In this document: one piece after another, positions 15,694 through 24,960 of the stretch
Position numbering within the stretch: position 1 is the stretch's first letter
Layout of the letters: each line of letters begins with the position of its first letter
DNA from: DASQBT01 sp035635075
GTDB taxonomy: Bacteria > Pseudomonadota > Gammaproteobacteria > Burkholderiales > Thiobacillaceae
DNA length: 32,486 bases
Assembly: GCA_035635075.1 (NCBI GenBank)
Contig: DASQBT010000152.1
Coordinates: 1 to 32,486 of the forward strand
Direction: 5' to 3'
The notes under the pieces: generated by a model
Told to the model about the DNA's origin: nothing
Databases searched by the model: none
The model's input: only the letters and a program-made list of their open reading frames with translations
Made by a program: the position numbers and the translations under genes

Positions 15694-16604
15694 GCATAGG
15701 CTATGCGATAGACGTGCGGGGCCTGAGCAAGTCCTTCGGCAGCAAGCGCGTCGTCAACGAATTGAGTCTTCGCGTCGAAGAAGGCGAGATCTACGGCTTT
15801 CTTGGCCCCAACGGCAGCGGCAAGACCACCTCCATCCGCATGCTTTGCGGCCTGCTGACCCCGGACGAAGGCAGCGGTACCTGCCTGGGGTTCGACGTGC
15901 GCACGCAGAGCGCCGAGATCAAGAAACAGGTGGGCTACATGACCCAGCGTTTCAGCTTTTACGAGGACATGTCAATCCGCGAAAACCTGGACTTCGTCGC
16001 CCGCCTGTATGCCATGCCCGACCGCAAACAGGCCGTGGAAGCCAGCATGGAAGGACTGGGGCTGGCGGATCGGGCACAGCAGTTGGCGGGAGCGCTGTCA
16101 GGCGGCTGGAAGCAGCGTCTGGCGCTGGCGGCCTGCATGCTGCATCGTCCCCGGCTGTTGTTGCTGGATGAACCCACCGCAGGCGTCGATCCCAAGGCGC
16201 GGCGCGATTTCTGGGACGAGATTCACCGCCTCGCCGGTCAGGGAATCAGCGTGCTGGTGTCCACGCATTACATGGATGAAGCTGCACGCTGCCATCGCCT
16301 GGCTTACATCGCCTACGGCAACCTGCTGGCGTCAGGCACCCCGGATGAGCTTATCGCCGACAGCGGGCTCACCACCTTTGCGGTGCAGGACGACAGCCCG
16401 GCGCTGGCCGATCAATTGCGCAAATTGCCGGGAGTGGAACAGGTGGTCGCCATGGGCACCCTGTACAGTGTCAGCGGCCAGGACGGCGAGCTGATTTCCC
16501 AAGGCCTCACCGGCCTGGGAAATCTTCGATTCGCGCAGATCGACACCGGGCTGGAACAGGTCTTCATCCGGCTGATGGACAAGGTGGAAGATCCAGCGCA
16601 ATGA
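15690..16604 (+). CDS. ABC transporter ATP-binding protein (YbhF/CcmA type)
   Basis: 304 residues, one nucleotide-binding domain. Walker A GPNGSGKT (39-46), Q-loop MTQRF, signature ALSGGWKQRLALA, Walker B LLLLDEPTAGVDP and H-loop STHYMDEA are all intact. The C-terminal ~80 residues form the usual DrrA/CcmA extension. Unlike YbhF in E. coli, which has two fused domains, this is a single domain and must dimerise. It overlaps both neighbours by 4 nt (ATGA), so adaptor, ATPase and permease are made together. The exported compound is unknown; a hydrophobic or cationic drug or a lipid is typical. Confidence 0.95.
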   Translation: MSIGYAIDVRGLSKSFGSKRVVNELSLRVEEGEIYGFLGPNGSGKTTSIRMLCGLLTPDEGSGTCLGFDVRTQSAEIKKQVGYMTQRFSFYEDMSIRENLDFVARLYAMPDRKQAVEASMEGLGLADRAQQLAGALSGGWKQRLALAACMLHRPRLLLLDEPTAGVDPKARRDFWDEIHRLAGQGISVLVSTHYMDEAARCHRLAYIAYGNLLASGTPDELIADSGLTTFAVQDDSPALADQLRKLPGVEQVVAMGTLYSVSGQDGELISQGLTGLGNLRFAQIDTGLEQVFIRLMDKVEDPAQ

Positions 16605-17737
16605 CATTCCCACTCGCCTGGCATCGCTTATGGGCAATCGTGCTGAAGGAATTTGTCCAGATGCGGCGGGATCGCATCACCTTCGCCATGATGGTGGGCG
16701 TCCCCCTGATGCAACTGGTGCTGTTCGGCTACGCAATCAATACCGATCCCAAGCGCCTGCCCACCATGGTGTTTGACGCGGACCAGAGCCCCTATTCGCG
16801 CAGCTTTGTCGCCAGCCTGGAAAACAGCGGCTATTTCGATATGCTTACCCCTTCTCCAACTGTCGCGGCGGCGCGTGAGGCCATGGCCATCGGCGACGTG
16901 CAGTTCATCGTTTCCATTCCGCCGGATTTCTCCCGCCAGCTGGTGCGGGGAGAAAAGCCCGCGCTGCTGCTGGAAGCGGACGCCAGCGATCCGGCCGCCA
17001 CCGGCAATGCCCTCGCCGCCCTGGCCAGTCTCAACCAGAGCGCCCTACAGCACGATCTGACCGGGCCTCTGGCCAAGCTGGCCAGTGGTTCACCGCCGTT
17101 TGAGGCACGGATCCAGCGCAACTACAACCCGGAAGGCATCACCCAATACAACATCGTTCCCGGCCTGATGGGCACCATCCTCACCATGACCATGATCATG
17201 ATGACCGGCATGGCCATGACGCGGGAGCTGGAGCGCGGCACCCTGGAAAATCTGTTGGCGTTTCCGGTCCATCCGCTGGAAGTGATGATCGGCAAAATCC
17301 TGCCTTACATCATCGTGGGCTACATTCAAGTCGCGGTCATTTTGACCACCGCGCATTTCCTGTTCCAGGTGCCGATTGCGGGCAGCCTTCCAATGCTGAT
17401 GGCATGCGTGCTGATATTCCTTGCCGCCAATCTCACCGTCGGAATGATGTTCTCGACCATCGCCAAGAGCCAGATGCAGGCGATGCAGATGACCTTTTTC
17501 TTCTTCCTGCCCTCCATGCTGCTGTCGGGCTTCATGTTTCCGTTCCGCGGCATGCCGCAATGGGCCCAGATCGTCGGCTCAGGTCTGCCGCTTACGCATT
17601 TTTTGCGCATCGTGCGCGGCATCATGCTGAAAGGCAACGGCTGGGTGGAAACCTGGCCGAATGTCTGGCCGTTGCTGGTGTTCATGAGCGTGGTGCTGCT
17701 GATCGGCTTCAAGCGCTATCGGCGCACGCTGGATTAG
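16601..17737 (+). CDS. ABC-2 type transporter permease (YbhS/YbhR type)
   Basis: 378 residues. One N-terminal membrane helix (about 27-46) precedes a ~130-residue extracytoplasmic domain (about 47-180), then five C-terminal helices from about 182. RELERGTLENLLAFPVHPLEVMIGKILPY is the ABC-2 family signature, and FFFLPSMLLSGFMFPFRGMPQWAQ is the conserved late segment. Only one permease gene is present whereas E. coli ybhFSR has two, so a homodimer is expected. Its ATG overlaps the ATPase stop. Confidence 0.94.
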   Translation: MTFPLAWHRLWAIVLKEFVQMRRDRITFAMMVGVPLMQLVLFGYAINTDPKRLPTMVFDADQSPYSRSFVASLENSGYFDMLTPSPTVAAAREAMAIGDVQFIVSIPPDFSRQLVRGEKPALLLEADASDPAATGNALAALASLNQSALQHDLTGPLAKLASGSPPFEARIQRNYNPEGITQYNIVPGLMGTILTMTMIMMTGMAMTRELERGTLENLLAFPVHPLEVMIGKILPYIIVGYIQVAVILTTAHFLFQVPIAGSLPMLMACVLIFLAANLTVGMMFSTIAKSQMQAMQMTFFFFLPSMLLSGFMFPFRGMPQWAQIVGSGLPLTHFLRIVRGIMLKGNGWVETWPNVWPLLVFMSVVLLIGFKRYRRTLD

Positions 17738-17871
17738 CAGAGTAATCGGCCCTGTGCCGCAAATCGCGCCAAAGAAACACCGTAGGGTGAGGGGGACGTA
17801 TCGGTGTCTTCTCAGGTCTCCGTGCACGCATTGGAAAATGCTAAAATTTGCGTTTTTCCGAGCCGCACGTC

Positions 17872-18976
17872 ATGGAAGCCGAAGCCCTCAACCAACTCGA
17901 ATCCAGCCTTGCCGACCTGGCTGCCCGCAGCCGGGAACTCAGGGGGTATCTTTGACTACGACGACAAGAAGAACCGTCTCGACGAAGTCAGCCGCCTGAC
18001 CGAAGACCCGGCGCTGTGGAGTGACCCGAAAAAGGCCCAGGAATTGGGCCGCGAAAAGAAGCTGCTGGAAGGCGTGGTGCTGAACCTGCAGCAGATCGAA
18101 CAGGGCATCGTCGACACGCGTGAACTGTTCGAGCTGGCGCGCATGGAAGAGGACGACTCCACCCTACTCGCCTTGCAGTCTGATGTAGACATACTGGAAC
18201 ATCGGGTCGGCGACATGGAGTTCCGCCGCATGTTCAACAATCCGGCCGACCCCAACAACTGCTTCCTCGACATCCAGGCCGGCGCGGGCGGCACCGAGGC
18301 CCAGGACTGGGCATCCATGCTGCTGCGCCAGTATCTCAAGTATTGCGAACGCAAGGGCTTCAAGGCCGAAATTCTGGAACTGTCCGAGGGCGAAGTCGCC
18401 GGAATCAAATCCGCCACCATCAAGATCGAAGGCGAGTACGCCTACGGGACGCTGCGCACCGAAACCGGCGTGCACCGGCTGGTGCGCAAATCACCCTTTG
18501 ACTCCTCCGGCGGCCGCCACACCTCGTTTGCCAGCGTGTTCGTCTATCCGGAGGTCGATGAGTCCTTCGAAATCGAGATCAACCCGGCCGACCTTCGCAT
18601 CGACACCTTCCGCGCTTCCGGCGCCGGCGGCCAGCACATCAACAAGACCGACTCGGCGGTGCGCATCACCCACCTGCCGACCAACATCGTGGTGCAATGC
18701 CAGAACGACCGCTCGCAGCATCGCAACAGGGCAGAAGCCATGGCCATGCTGAAGTCGCGTCTGTACGAAGCCGAAATGCGCAAGCGCCAGGCCGAACAGG
18801 ACAAGCTGGAAGCGGGCAAAGCCGACGTGGGCTGGGGCCACCAGATCCGCAGCTATGTTCTGGATAATTCGCGCATCAAGGACTTGCGCACCAACGTGGA
18901 AATATCCAATACACAGAAAGTGCTGGATGGGGACTTGGATGAATTCATTCAGGCCAGTCTCAAACAGGGCGTGTGA
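17872..18976 (+). CDS. prfB: Peptide chain release factor 2, with programmed +1 frameshift
   Basis: Read as two joined parts: 27 codons from ATG 17872 to CTT (17950-17952), then +1 shift over the in-frame TGA (17953-17955), continuing from GAC at 17954 to the TGA at 18976. The product is 367 residues, normal for RF2. It has the RF2 codon-recognition tripeptide SPF (RKSPFDSSGGRH) and the catalytic GGQ (SGAGGQHINKTDSAVRITH). It releases nascent protein at UGA and UAA stops. A diverged copy of its last 50 codons lies at 25605-25776. In many proteobacteria lysS follows directly; here it is 8.3 kb away. Confidence 0.97.
17941..17956 (+). promoter_or_regulatory. prfB autoregulatory frameshift site
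   Basis: The stretch AGGGGGTATCTTTGAC holds an internal Shine-Dalgarno-like AGGGGG, the slippery CTT codon and the in-frame TGA followed by C. This is the classical RF2 arrangement. When RF2 is scarce, the ribosome pauses at the poor UGA-C stop, slips forward one base and makes more RF2. Confidence 0.93.
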
Positions 18977-18999
18977 GACGACATCAGTGCGCCGTCTCA
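18974..18999 (+). terminator. Weak hairpin at the prfB stop codon
   Basis: TGAGACG (18974-18980) pairs with CGTCTCA (18993-18999) across a 12-nt loop. The stem includes the prfB stop codon. No run of T follows, so it is at best a weak or Rho-assisted terminator. Confidence 0.3.
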
Positions 19000-19421
19000 A
19001 AATCTTCTGCACCCAGACCGAGCGGGAACTGGCGCGCGCATAGCCGCCAACTTACGGCCATGGCTACACGTCCAATTAAGCGACAAACCGCGCGATAGGC
19101 GTCGGAAATCCTTACGGTCTGCCGGCACTCTACTTGCAGGGAATAGGACCAGCACAGAGAAAGCGTTGCCTGCGGGAAGGGGATAGCTGAAACAATGGAT
19201 CGCCTCCTAAACCCAAGCACTCATCATGCCAGACATAGATTAGAGTGTCGGAACATTTTACTAAATAGACTTGATCTCGCTCTGACTTGTCGCGAAGCGA
19301 CTGTAAATACTCGGAATTCTTTGTTTGGCCCAGCTCTTGCTTTGATGGGGTCGCGACGTGCCCTCTACGACTAGCAATTGGTTTCGAGCAGACCTGCCCG
19401 CATCAGCCCAGAAGGCCCGCA
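18977..19421 (+). other. 445-bp non-coding region before the PEP-CTERM gene
   Basis: No convincing ORF on either strand; the reading frame of the large gene stays open leftwards to 19287, but that upstream part has atypical composition and no ribosome site. The region holds a candidate sigma54 promoter (19123-19138), a short GTCGC-GAA-GCGAC hairpin at 19289-19301, and an AAGG ribosome site at 19412-19415, 6 nt before ATG 19422. A long leader of about 270 nt is predicted from the sigma54 site. Confidence 0.6.
19123..19138 (+). promoter_or_regulatory. Candidate sigma54 (-24/-12) promoter for the PEP-CTERM gene
   Basis: CGGCACTCTACTTGCA matches the 16-bp sigma54 consensus TGGCACGNNNNTTGCW at all fixed positions but two. 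The essential GG (19124-19125) and GC (19136-19137) are correctly spaced. PEP-CTERM genes in exosortase-bearing bacteria are known to be controlled by RpoN with the PrsK/PrsR two-component system, so the site fits the gene it precedes. The start would lie near 19149. Confidence 0.6.
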
Positions 19422-22400
19422 ATGCACCCCACGAAATACATCTCGATCAATAGCACCCAAGACCTGCCGGAGACTCAGATAAAGCCAGATCGCCCAATCC
19501 AGTTCGCGAGCAATGTAGTTCTCGCCGCCGTTCTGTCGGTGGCGATTTCCGTGGCGCATGCCGCAAATTGCACGTGGAACGCGACGACCGGCAACTGGGC
19601 AATAGCCGGAGACTGGGCAAGCTGCGGCGGTTTAGTCCCTGGCACGAGTGACACCGCGACTATCGACGCGACGGGGATTGTCACCGTCAATTCGGCCCAG
19701 TCTGCAGGCGCGATTAGCAACGCGGGCGCCATCAACATCGACGCGTTCACGCTGACGATCTCTGGCGGAGCCAACGGCGGCAACTCCACCAACAACGGCA
19801 CCATCACGGCGGGTAGCCTTTCGACCGGGTCGCTGATTATTTCCAACACCGTGCTCAACAATGCCGGCGGAAACATCATCGTCAATGGGGCGGGAAGCTT
19901 CCTCAACCTGTTCAGCACGACCATCACGGGGGGCACGCTGACCACGACCAACGGCGGCCTTATTCAAGCGGACGGATCGAGCAGCAACTTTCTCGGCGGC
20001 GTCACGCTCGCCGGCACGCTGGATCTGACGTCGATCGGCAACTCGCGCGAGCGGGTGGTCAACGGCATTACGTTGAACGGCGCGGTCAATGTCGCCAACG
20101 GCGGCGTCCTGAGCATCAACGGCGGCACGCAGACCCTTGGTGGCAGCGGGACGATCAACCTGAACGACGGTGGGGCGCGGCTGGCGTTCGAAGGCAACGG
20201 CACGACCACGATCGATACCAGCCTCGTCGTCCGCGGCCAGGGCAACATCGGCACGCCGCTTTTCGCCGGCGGCACCAACAACCTGGTGAACAACGGCCGG
20301 ATTTCGGCCGACGTGGGCGGAGCGACGCTGACCGTCGTACCAGGCGCCGGCAACGGCAACGTCACCAACAACAATCTGATGGACGTGCGCAACGGCAGCA
20401 CGCTGCAGTTCGCCGGCGTGACCCTCGACAACACGAGTGGTCTCGTCAATGCCCAGAACGGGAGCGTGGTGCTGCAAAATGCCAGCCTCTTTACGGGCGG
20501 TACGCTCGGTACCGCGGGTAGCTCCGGCGCGATCCGGGCCAATGGGAGCAGCGGCAACTTCCTTTCCGGGGTCACGCTCGCCGGCACGCTGGATCTGACG
20601 AGCATCGGCAATTCGCGCGAGCGGGTGATCAACGGCATCACGTTGAACGGCGCGGTCAATGTCGCCAACGGCGGCATTCTCGTGCTGGACAGCGCGAATA
20701 CCTCCGGCAACAACCAGACCATCGGCGGCAGCGGCACGATCAACCTGAACGACGGCGCTGCACGGCTTGCGCTGGATGGCAACGGTACCACCACGCTCGG
20801 CACCAATGTGGTCGTTCGAGGGCAGGGCAACATCGGCACACCCGTTATCACCGGCGGCACCAACAACCTGGTCAACAACGGCCGCATCTCGGCCGACGTG
20901 AACGCGGCAACGCTCAGCATCACGCCGGGGGCCGGGAACGGCAACGCCACCAACAACAATCTGATGGACGCGCGCAACGGCGGCACTCTGCAACTCAACG
21001 GGGTGACCGTCAACAATGGCAGCGGCCTGATCAACGCGCAAAACGGCAGTGTGGTGCTGCAAAGCGGCAGCACGATCGGCGGCGGCATAATCGGTACGGC
21101 GGGCAGCACTGGTGCCCTCCGCGCCGACGGCAACAGTGGCAACGTTCTTTCCGGCGTTACCCTCAACGGCACGCTGGATCTGACGTCGATCGGCAACTCG
21201 CGCGAGCGGGTGGTCAACGGCATTACGTTGAACGGCGCGGTCAACGTCGCCGGCGGCGGCATCCTGAGCATCAACGGCGGCACGCAGACCCTTGGTGGCA
21301 GCGGGACGATCAACCTGAACGATGGTGGGGCGCGGCTGGCGCTCGAAGGCAACGGCACGACCACGATCGATACCAGCCTCGTCGTCCGCGGCCAGGGCAA
21401 CATCGGCACGCCGCTTTTCGCCGGCGGCACCAACAACCTCATCAACCTGGGCACTATTCTCGGTGACGGCGGCACGCTATCGATCGCGCCAGGTGCAGGC
21501 AACGGCGGGTTCACGAACAGCGGCCTCGTACATGCCAGTAGCGGGACCGTCAACGTCGGCCCGGTGCTGCAGGGTGCCGGTACGCTGCTGATCAGCGGCA
21601 CGGGCCAGCTCAATCTATCGAGCGGGGGTGTGAACATGACCGGCACACTGACGCACAACGGCGTCAACGCGGGGAGCCTGAATCTCGGCGCGCAGAACCT
21701 AATCGTGCTGAGCGATTACACGAACGCCAACTTCGGCAGCGGCAACAGCTTCGATCGCCGCGCCAACGTCACAGGCAGCGGGCAGATCTTTGCCGGCGGC
21801 GAGGTGGCGCAGGTGATCACCGGTGTAAACGTCACGAACGGAAACACGACGAATGCGACCTTGACGATCGGAAACGTCCACGTAGGCGCCAACACCTTCA
21901 CCTACCAGATCGCCAACACCGGCACCACCGGCCCGACGCTGCGCGGCGCGATCCAGACCAGCGTCAATGGCGCCAATCTCACGGACAGCCGACTGTCTGG
22001 CACCGGGGTGACGGCAGGCAACTACAACACAGGCGGTCCGGGGAACGACACCGGCAATTTGGGCGTGACGTTCACGGCGGCGAGCGCGGGCGCGCTGGCG
22101 CCCCTGACCGGGCAGGCGCTGAACCTGACCAGCAACTTTGGCAACATCGCGGACCAGAAGCTGAACATCGTTCTGGGCAGCGGCGCAGCAGCATATGACT
22201 ATGCCAATCCGACGGTGTCGCCCAACCCCGTAAACTTCGGCAACGTCCATGTAGGCACCGCAGCGAACCAGCCGCTGAGCATCGCCAACAGCACGATCAG
22301 CAATGCCTCGTTCCAGGAGGGGCTCAACGCTTCCATCAGCGGCCCGACGGGCGGGGTGACGATCAGCGGCGGTCCGATCAGCAATCTCGCGGCGGGCGCG

Positions 22401-24884
22401 CCGGCCTCCACTGCCATCAGTGTTGGGATTAGCACCGGCACCGCCGGCAACAAGAGCGGCACCGCGACCCTCAACTTTGTCTCCAACGGCACCATCGACG
22501 GCCTTGGCAACACCAACCTGAATTCGCAGCAGGTCACAGTCAACGGCGCGGCCTACGACTACGCCAACGCCGTAGTGGCCGCGACGCCGATTGCCTTCGG
22601 CAACGTGCACGTCAACGACGTCGTCGCCCAGCAGGAGGTCAGCATCCAGAATGCGACAATCACCAACGCCGCCTTCCAGGAGGGGTTGAACGCGGGCTTC
22701 GGCGCCCTCGGCAGCGGCATCACCAGCAACAGCGGGACGATCACCAATCTTGGCGCCGGCGGGTCCGACAGCTCGACGCTGAAGGTCGGCATCAACACCG
22801 GCACCGCGGGCGCAATCAACGGCACCGCGCAGATCCTGCTGACCTCCAATGGAAGCACGACAAGCGGCCTGACCAACACCCCGCTGACCAGCCAGACGGT
22901 GAACGTAACCGGCAACGTCTACAACCTGGCGCAATCCAATGTGATTGCGCCGATAAATATTGTGGCGCACGTGGGCGATGGAGGAGGCTCGATCAGCCAG
23001 GCGCTGACCATCCAGAACATTGCTCCAACTGGATCCTTCTCTGAAGGGCTCAATAGTAGCTTCGGCACCTACACTGCGGGGGTTGGCGACACGCTCACCC
23101 CGACCTTCTCCGGCTCGATAACCAATCTGGCCGCTGGTTCCACCGACAGCACCAGCATGACGGCAACGATCAGCACGACGACGGCGGGCCTGTTCAGTGG
23201 CAGCGTGGTGGTCAATCAGGCGTCTAACGGGGCGACTACCAGCTTGCTGGGCATCACGCCCCTGGCGGCCCAGAACGTGGGGATTTCTGGCAGCGTGACC
23301 GGCGGGGTGTTTGCATTTGCACAGCCCACGATCAACACCGCGCAGCCGGTTAACTTCGGCAACGTGCGCGTGGGCACCGCGGTGTCGAACCAGACCATCA
23401 GCATCAGCAATACCGCACCGGTTGCCTCAACCACTGAACTGCTGGATGGCAGCTTCGTCTCCGCGCCCAGCGGGTTCACCGGCTCCGGCAGTTTCAGCGG
23501 GCTTGCTCCCGGCGCCGCGCCGAACACCAGCATCCAGATTGGCCTCGACACCAGCACCGCAGGTGCGAAATCGGGAAACGTGGCGATCAACTTCGTCTCG
23601 GATGGGACAAGCATAGCGGGTGACGGCACGACCACGAACCTGGGCAACACCAATGTCGCCGTTCAAGGCAACGTCTACCGGCTGGCCAGTCCGACGCTCA
23701 ACAGCCCCACCAACGTCACCCTGGCCGCGCGTGTCGGCGACATTGCACCGACCACGGCGATCAGCGTCACCAACACCTCGCCGGATGCCTTCACCGAGAA
23801 TCTCAAGGCCAGCGTCAGCTCCACCCCCTCGGGCTTCAGCAATGCCGGCGGGGATATCGGCGGGCTGGTGGCCGGAGGCACCGACGCCACTACGCTCAAG
23901 ATCGGCCTGAATACGGGTACATCCGGCACCTTTACCGGCAACGCCAGCGTGAGTTACACGTCGAGTGTCGCGGCAGGCGAGCAGGCTGCGCCGGACGTCG
24001 GGGTGGGCAGCAGCACGGTCGCCCTCATCGGCAAGGTCTATCAGCAGGCCGTGGGCGTGGTCAATACGGCATTGGTCAACTTCGGCATCGTGCGTGTGGG
24101 CAGCACGCCCAGTGCGCAGAACATCAGCATCAGCAACACGGCTGCGGCCGCTGCCCTGAACGACACGCTGACGGCCAACGTGAGCGGCCTGTCCGGCCCG
24201 TTCAGCGGGAACGGCACGCTCAGCGGCATTGCCGCGCAGGGCAGCGGCAACGCCGGTGTCTCCCTGAATACCGCCACCGCCGGCATCTACAGCCAGACGG
24301 CGACCGTGTCCTTGCTCAGCCACGACGCGGACCTGGCCGACGTCTCCGCCGGCGCGAATGCCCAGGTCTCGGTCCAGGCCCAGGTGAACAACCTGGCCAA
24401 CGCGGTGTTTGGGTTGAGCTCGGGCGCTGGTGCACTGTCCGGCAGCGGCACCAGCTATACCCTCGACCTGGGCAACATCCTTGCCGGGTCGGGATTGCTG
24501 TCCTCTTCGCTGTTCCTGGAGAACAGTGTGTCCGCACCCGCCGACGCGCTCAAGGGAACGTTCGACCTGAGCGGGCTCACCGACCTTCTCGCGTCGGGCT
24601 GGACCAACCCGACCAATCTGCATGCGGGTCAAAGCCAGTCGGGCCTGGACTTGAGCTTCGATCCCACAGCGCTGGGGCAGTTCTCTGACATGATCACTTT
24701 CGCAGGCGTCAGTTTCGATGCCGACAACCCCGACTTCGGGCTGGGAACGATCACGCTGAATATTGTCGGCAACGTGATCCAGCAGAGCAGCGTGCCCGAG
24801 CCGGGCTCCCTGGCCTTGGTCGGCATCGCCCTGATCGCCCTGATAACGGTGCGGCGGCGTCACGCGGTGCAGCCCCACTTCTGA
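19422..24884 (+). CDS. Large repetitive PEP-CTERM surface protein with choice-of-anchor-D repeats
   Basis: 1820 residues from ATG 19422 (AAGG 6 nt upstream). The signal peptide is long: a polar N-region of ~27 residues, a hydrophobic core, and cleavage after AHA near residue 47. Residues ~50-740 are Gly/Asn/Thr-rich beta-helix-like sequence with three ~190-residue modules, each containing LDLTSIGNSRERVxNGITLNGAVNV. Residues ~810-1780 hold seven to eight repeats of ~120-130 residues with the FGNVxVG core of choice-of-anchor-D (ASH/Hydin-like) domains. The end is a PEP-CTERM sorting tag: VPEPG (1791-1795), a membrane helix, then RRRH. An exosortase elsewhere would cleave it for export, probably into an exopolysaccharide or floc matrix. 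A TTG at 19287 is a less likely start. Confidence 0.92.
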   Translation: MHPTKYISINSTQDLPETQIKPDRPIQFASNVVLAAVLSVAISVAHAANCTWNATTGNWAIAGDWASCGGLVPGTSDTATIDATGIVTVNSAQSAGAISNAGAINIDAFTLTISGGANGGNSTNNGTITAGSLSTGSLIISNTVLNNAGGNIIVNGAGSFLNLFSTTITGGTLTTTNGGLIQADGSSSNFLGGVTLAGTLDLTSIGNSRERVVNGITLNGAVNVANGGVLSINGGTQTLGGSGTINLNDGGARLAFEGNGTTTIDTSLVVRGQGNIGTPLFAGGTNNLVNNGRISADVGGATLTVVPGAGNGNVTNNNLMDVRNGSTLQFAGVTLDNTSGLVNAQNGSVVLQNASLFTGGTLGTAGSSGAIRANGSSGNFLSGVTLAGTLDLTSIGNSRERVINGITLNGAVNVANGGILVLDSANTSGNNQTIGGSGTINLNDGAARLALDGNGTTTLGTNVVVRGQGNIGTPVITGGTNNLVNNGRISADVNAATLSITPGAGNGNATNNNLMDARNGGTLQLNGVTVNNGSGLINAQNGSVVLQSGSTIGGGIIGTAGSTGALRADGNSGNVLSGVTLNGTLDLTSIGNSRERVVNGITLNGAVNVAGGGILSINGGTQTLGGSGTINLNDGGARLALEGNGTTTIDTSLVVRGQGNIGTPLFAGGTNNLINLGTILGDGGTLSIAPGAGNGGFTNSGLVHASSGTVNVGPVLQGAGTLLISGTGQLNLSSGGVNMTGTLTHNGVNAGSLNLGAQNLIVLSDYTNANFGSGNSFDRRANVTGSGQIFAGGEVAQVITGVNVTNGNTTNATLTIGNVHVGANTFTYQIANTGTTGPTLRGAIQTSVNGANLTDSRLSGTGVTAGNYNTGGPGNDTGNLGVTFTAASAGALAPLTGQALNLTSNFGNIADQKLNIVLGSGAAAYDYANPTVSPNPVNFGNVHVGTAANQPLSIANSTISNASFQEGLNASISGPTGGVTISGGPISNLAAGAPASTAISVGISTGTAGNKSGTATLNFVSNGTIDGLGNTNLNSQQVTVNGAAYDYANAVVAATPIAFGNVHVNDVVAQQEVSIQNATITNAAFQEGLNAGFGALGSGITSNSGTITNLGAGGSDSSTLKVGINTGTAGAINGTAQILLTSNGSTTSGLTNTPLTSQTVNVTGNVYNLAQSNVIAPINIVAHVGDGGGSISQALTIQNIAPTGSFSEGLNSSFGTYTAGVGDTLTPTFSGSITNLAAGSTDSTSMTATISTTTAGLFSGSVVVNQASNGATTSLLGITPLAAQNVGISGSVTGGVFAFAQPTINTAQPVNFGNVRVGTAVSNQTISISNTAPVASTTELLDGSFVSAPSGFTGSGSFSGLAPGAAPNTSIQIGLDTSTAGAKSGNVAINFVSDGTSIAGDGTTTNLGNTNVAVQGNVYRLASPTLNSPTNVTLAARVGDIAPTTAISVTNTSPDAFTENLKASVSSTPSGFSNAGGDIGGLVAGGTDATTLKIGLNTGTSGTFTGNASVSYTSSVAAGEQAAPDVGVGSSTVALIGKVYQQAVGVVNTALVNFGIVRVGSTPSAQNISISNTAAAAALNDTLTANVSGLSGPFSGNGTLSGIAAQGSGNAGVSLNTATAGIYSQTATVSLLSHDADLADVSAGANAQVSVQAQVNNLANAVFGLSSGAGALSGSGTSYTLDLGNILAGSGLLSSSLFLENSVSAPADALKGTFDLSGLTDLLASGWTNPTNLHAGQSQSGLDLSFDPTALGQFSDMITFAGVSFDADNPDFGLGTITLNIVGNVIQQSSVPEPGSLALVGIALIALITVRRRHAVQPHF
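20001..21460 (+). repeat. Three tandem ~570-585-bp modules in the PEP-CTERM gene
   Basis: Modules begin near 20001, 20571 and 21156, the third being partial. The first and third share a 273-bp block (20013-20285 and 21168-21440) with only seven differences, about 97% identity at a fixed offset of 1155 bp. The middle module is clearly more diverged. That pattern points to recent gene conversion or duplication between modules 1 and 3. Confidence 0.88.
21860..24760 (+). repeat. Choice-of-anchor-D domain repeat array (seven to eight units of ~360-390 bp)
   Basis: Recurrent cores in the translation are IGNVHVG (near 21870), FGNVHVG (22240), FGNVHVN (22600), AHVGD (22967), FGNVRVG (23357), AARVGD (23727), FGIVRVG (24080) and LGNILAG (24470). 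Each is followed by an L/I-x-I-x-N-T strand and an LxAGxxxS/T...GLxTGTAGxxxG segment. The units are diverged at DNA level, unlike the upstream modules, so they are older. Confidence 0.8.
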
Positions 24885-24892
24885 GACCTTGC

Positions 24893-24926
24893 CGGGGGGC
24901 AGGGTTTGTTGTTAACCTGCCCCCCG
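24893..24926 (+). terminator. Strong hairpin after the PEP-CTERM gene
   Basis: CGGGGGGCAGG (24893-24903) and CCTGCCCCCCG (24916-24926) form a perfect 11-bp GC-rich stem with a 12-nt loop, starting 9 nt after the stop codon. No T-run follows, so it may stabilise the long mRNA's 3' end or attenuate read-through into the two small genes downstream rather than end transcription fully. Confidence 0.6.
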
Positions 24927-24960
24927 ACTGTCGACCCCCACTTCAAGGAAAGAGAAGAAC

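Noticed and set aside
17953..17955. In-frame TGA in prfB taken as a nonsense mutation
   Set aside because: It is the well-known programmed frameshift, with AGGGGG and CTT-TGA-C in the correct spacing.
19287..19421. Upstream extension of the PEP-CTERM reading frame from a TTG
   Set aside because: The added 45 residues are Cys- and Pro-rich with no signal character and no ribosome site; ATG 19422 has AAGG upstream and yields a plausible signal peptide.
20001..24760. CRISPR array or tandem DNA satellite
   Set aside because: The repeats are in-frame protein modules of 360-585 bp with no short palindromic repeat and spacer pattern.
19632..24878. Long open frames of about 420-570 codons on the minus strand opposite the PEP-CTERM gene
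   Set aside because: They mirror the GC-rich repeats of the sense gene, have no family resemblance, no ribosome sites and compositions dominated by Arg/Val/Pro or repeats of the sense modules.
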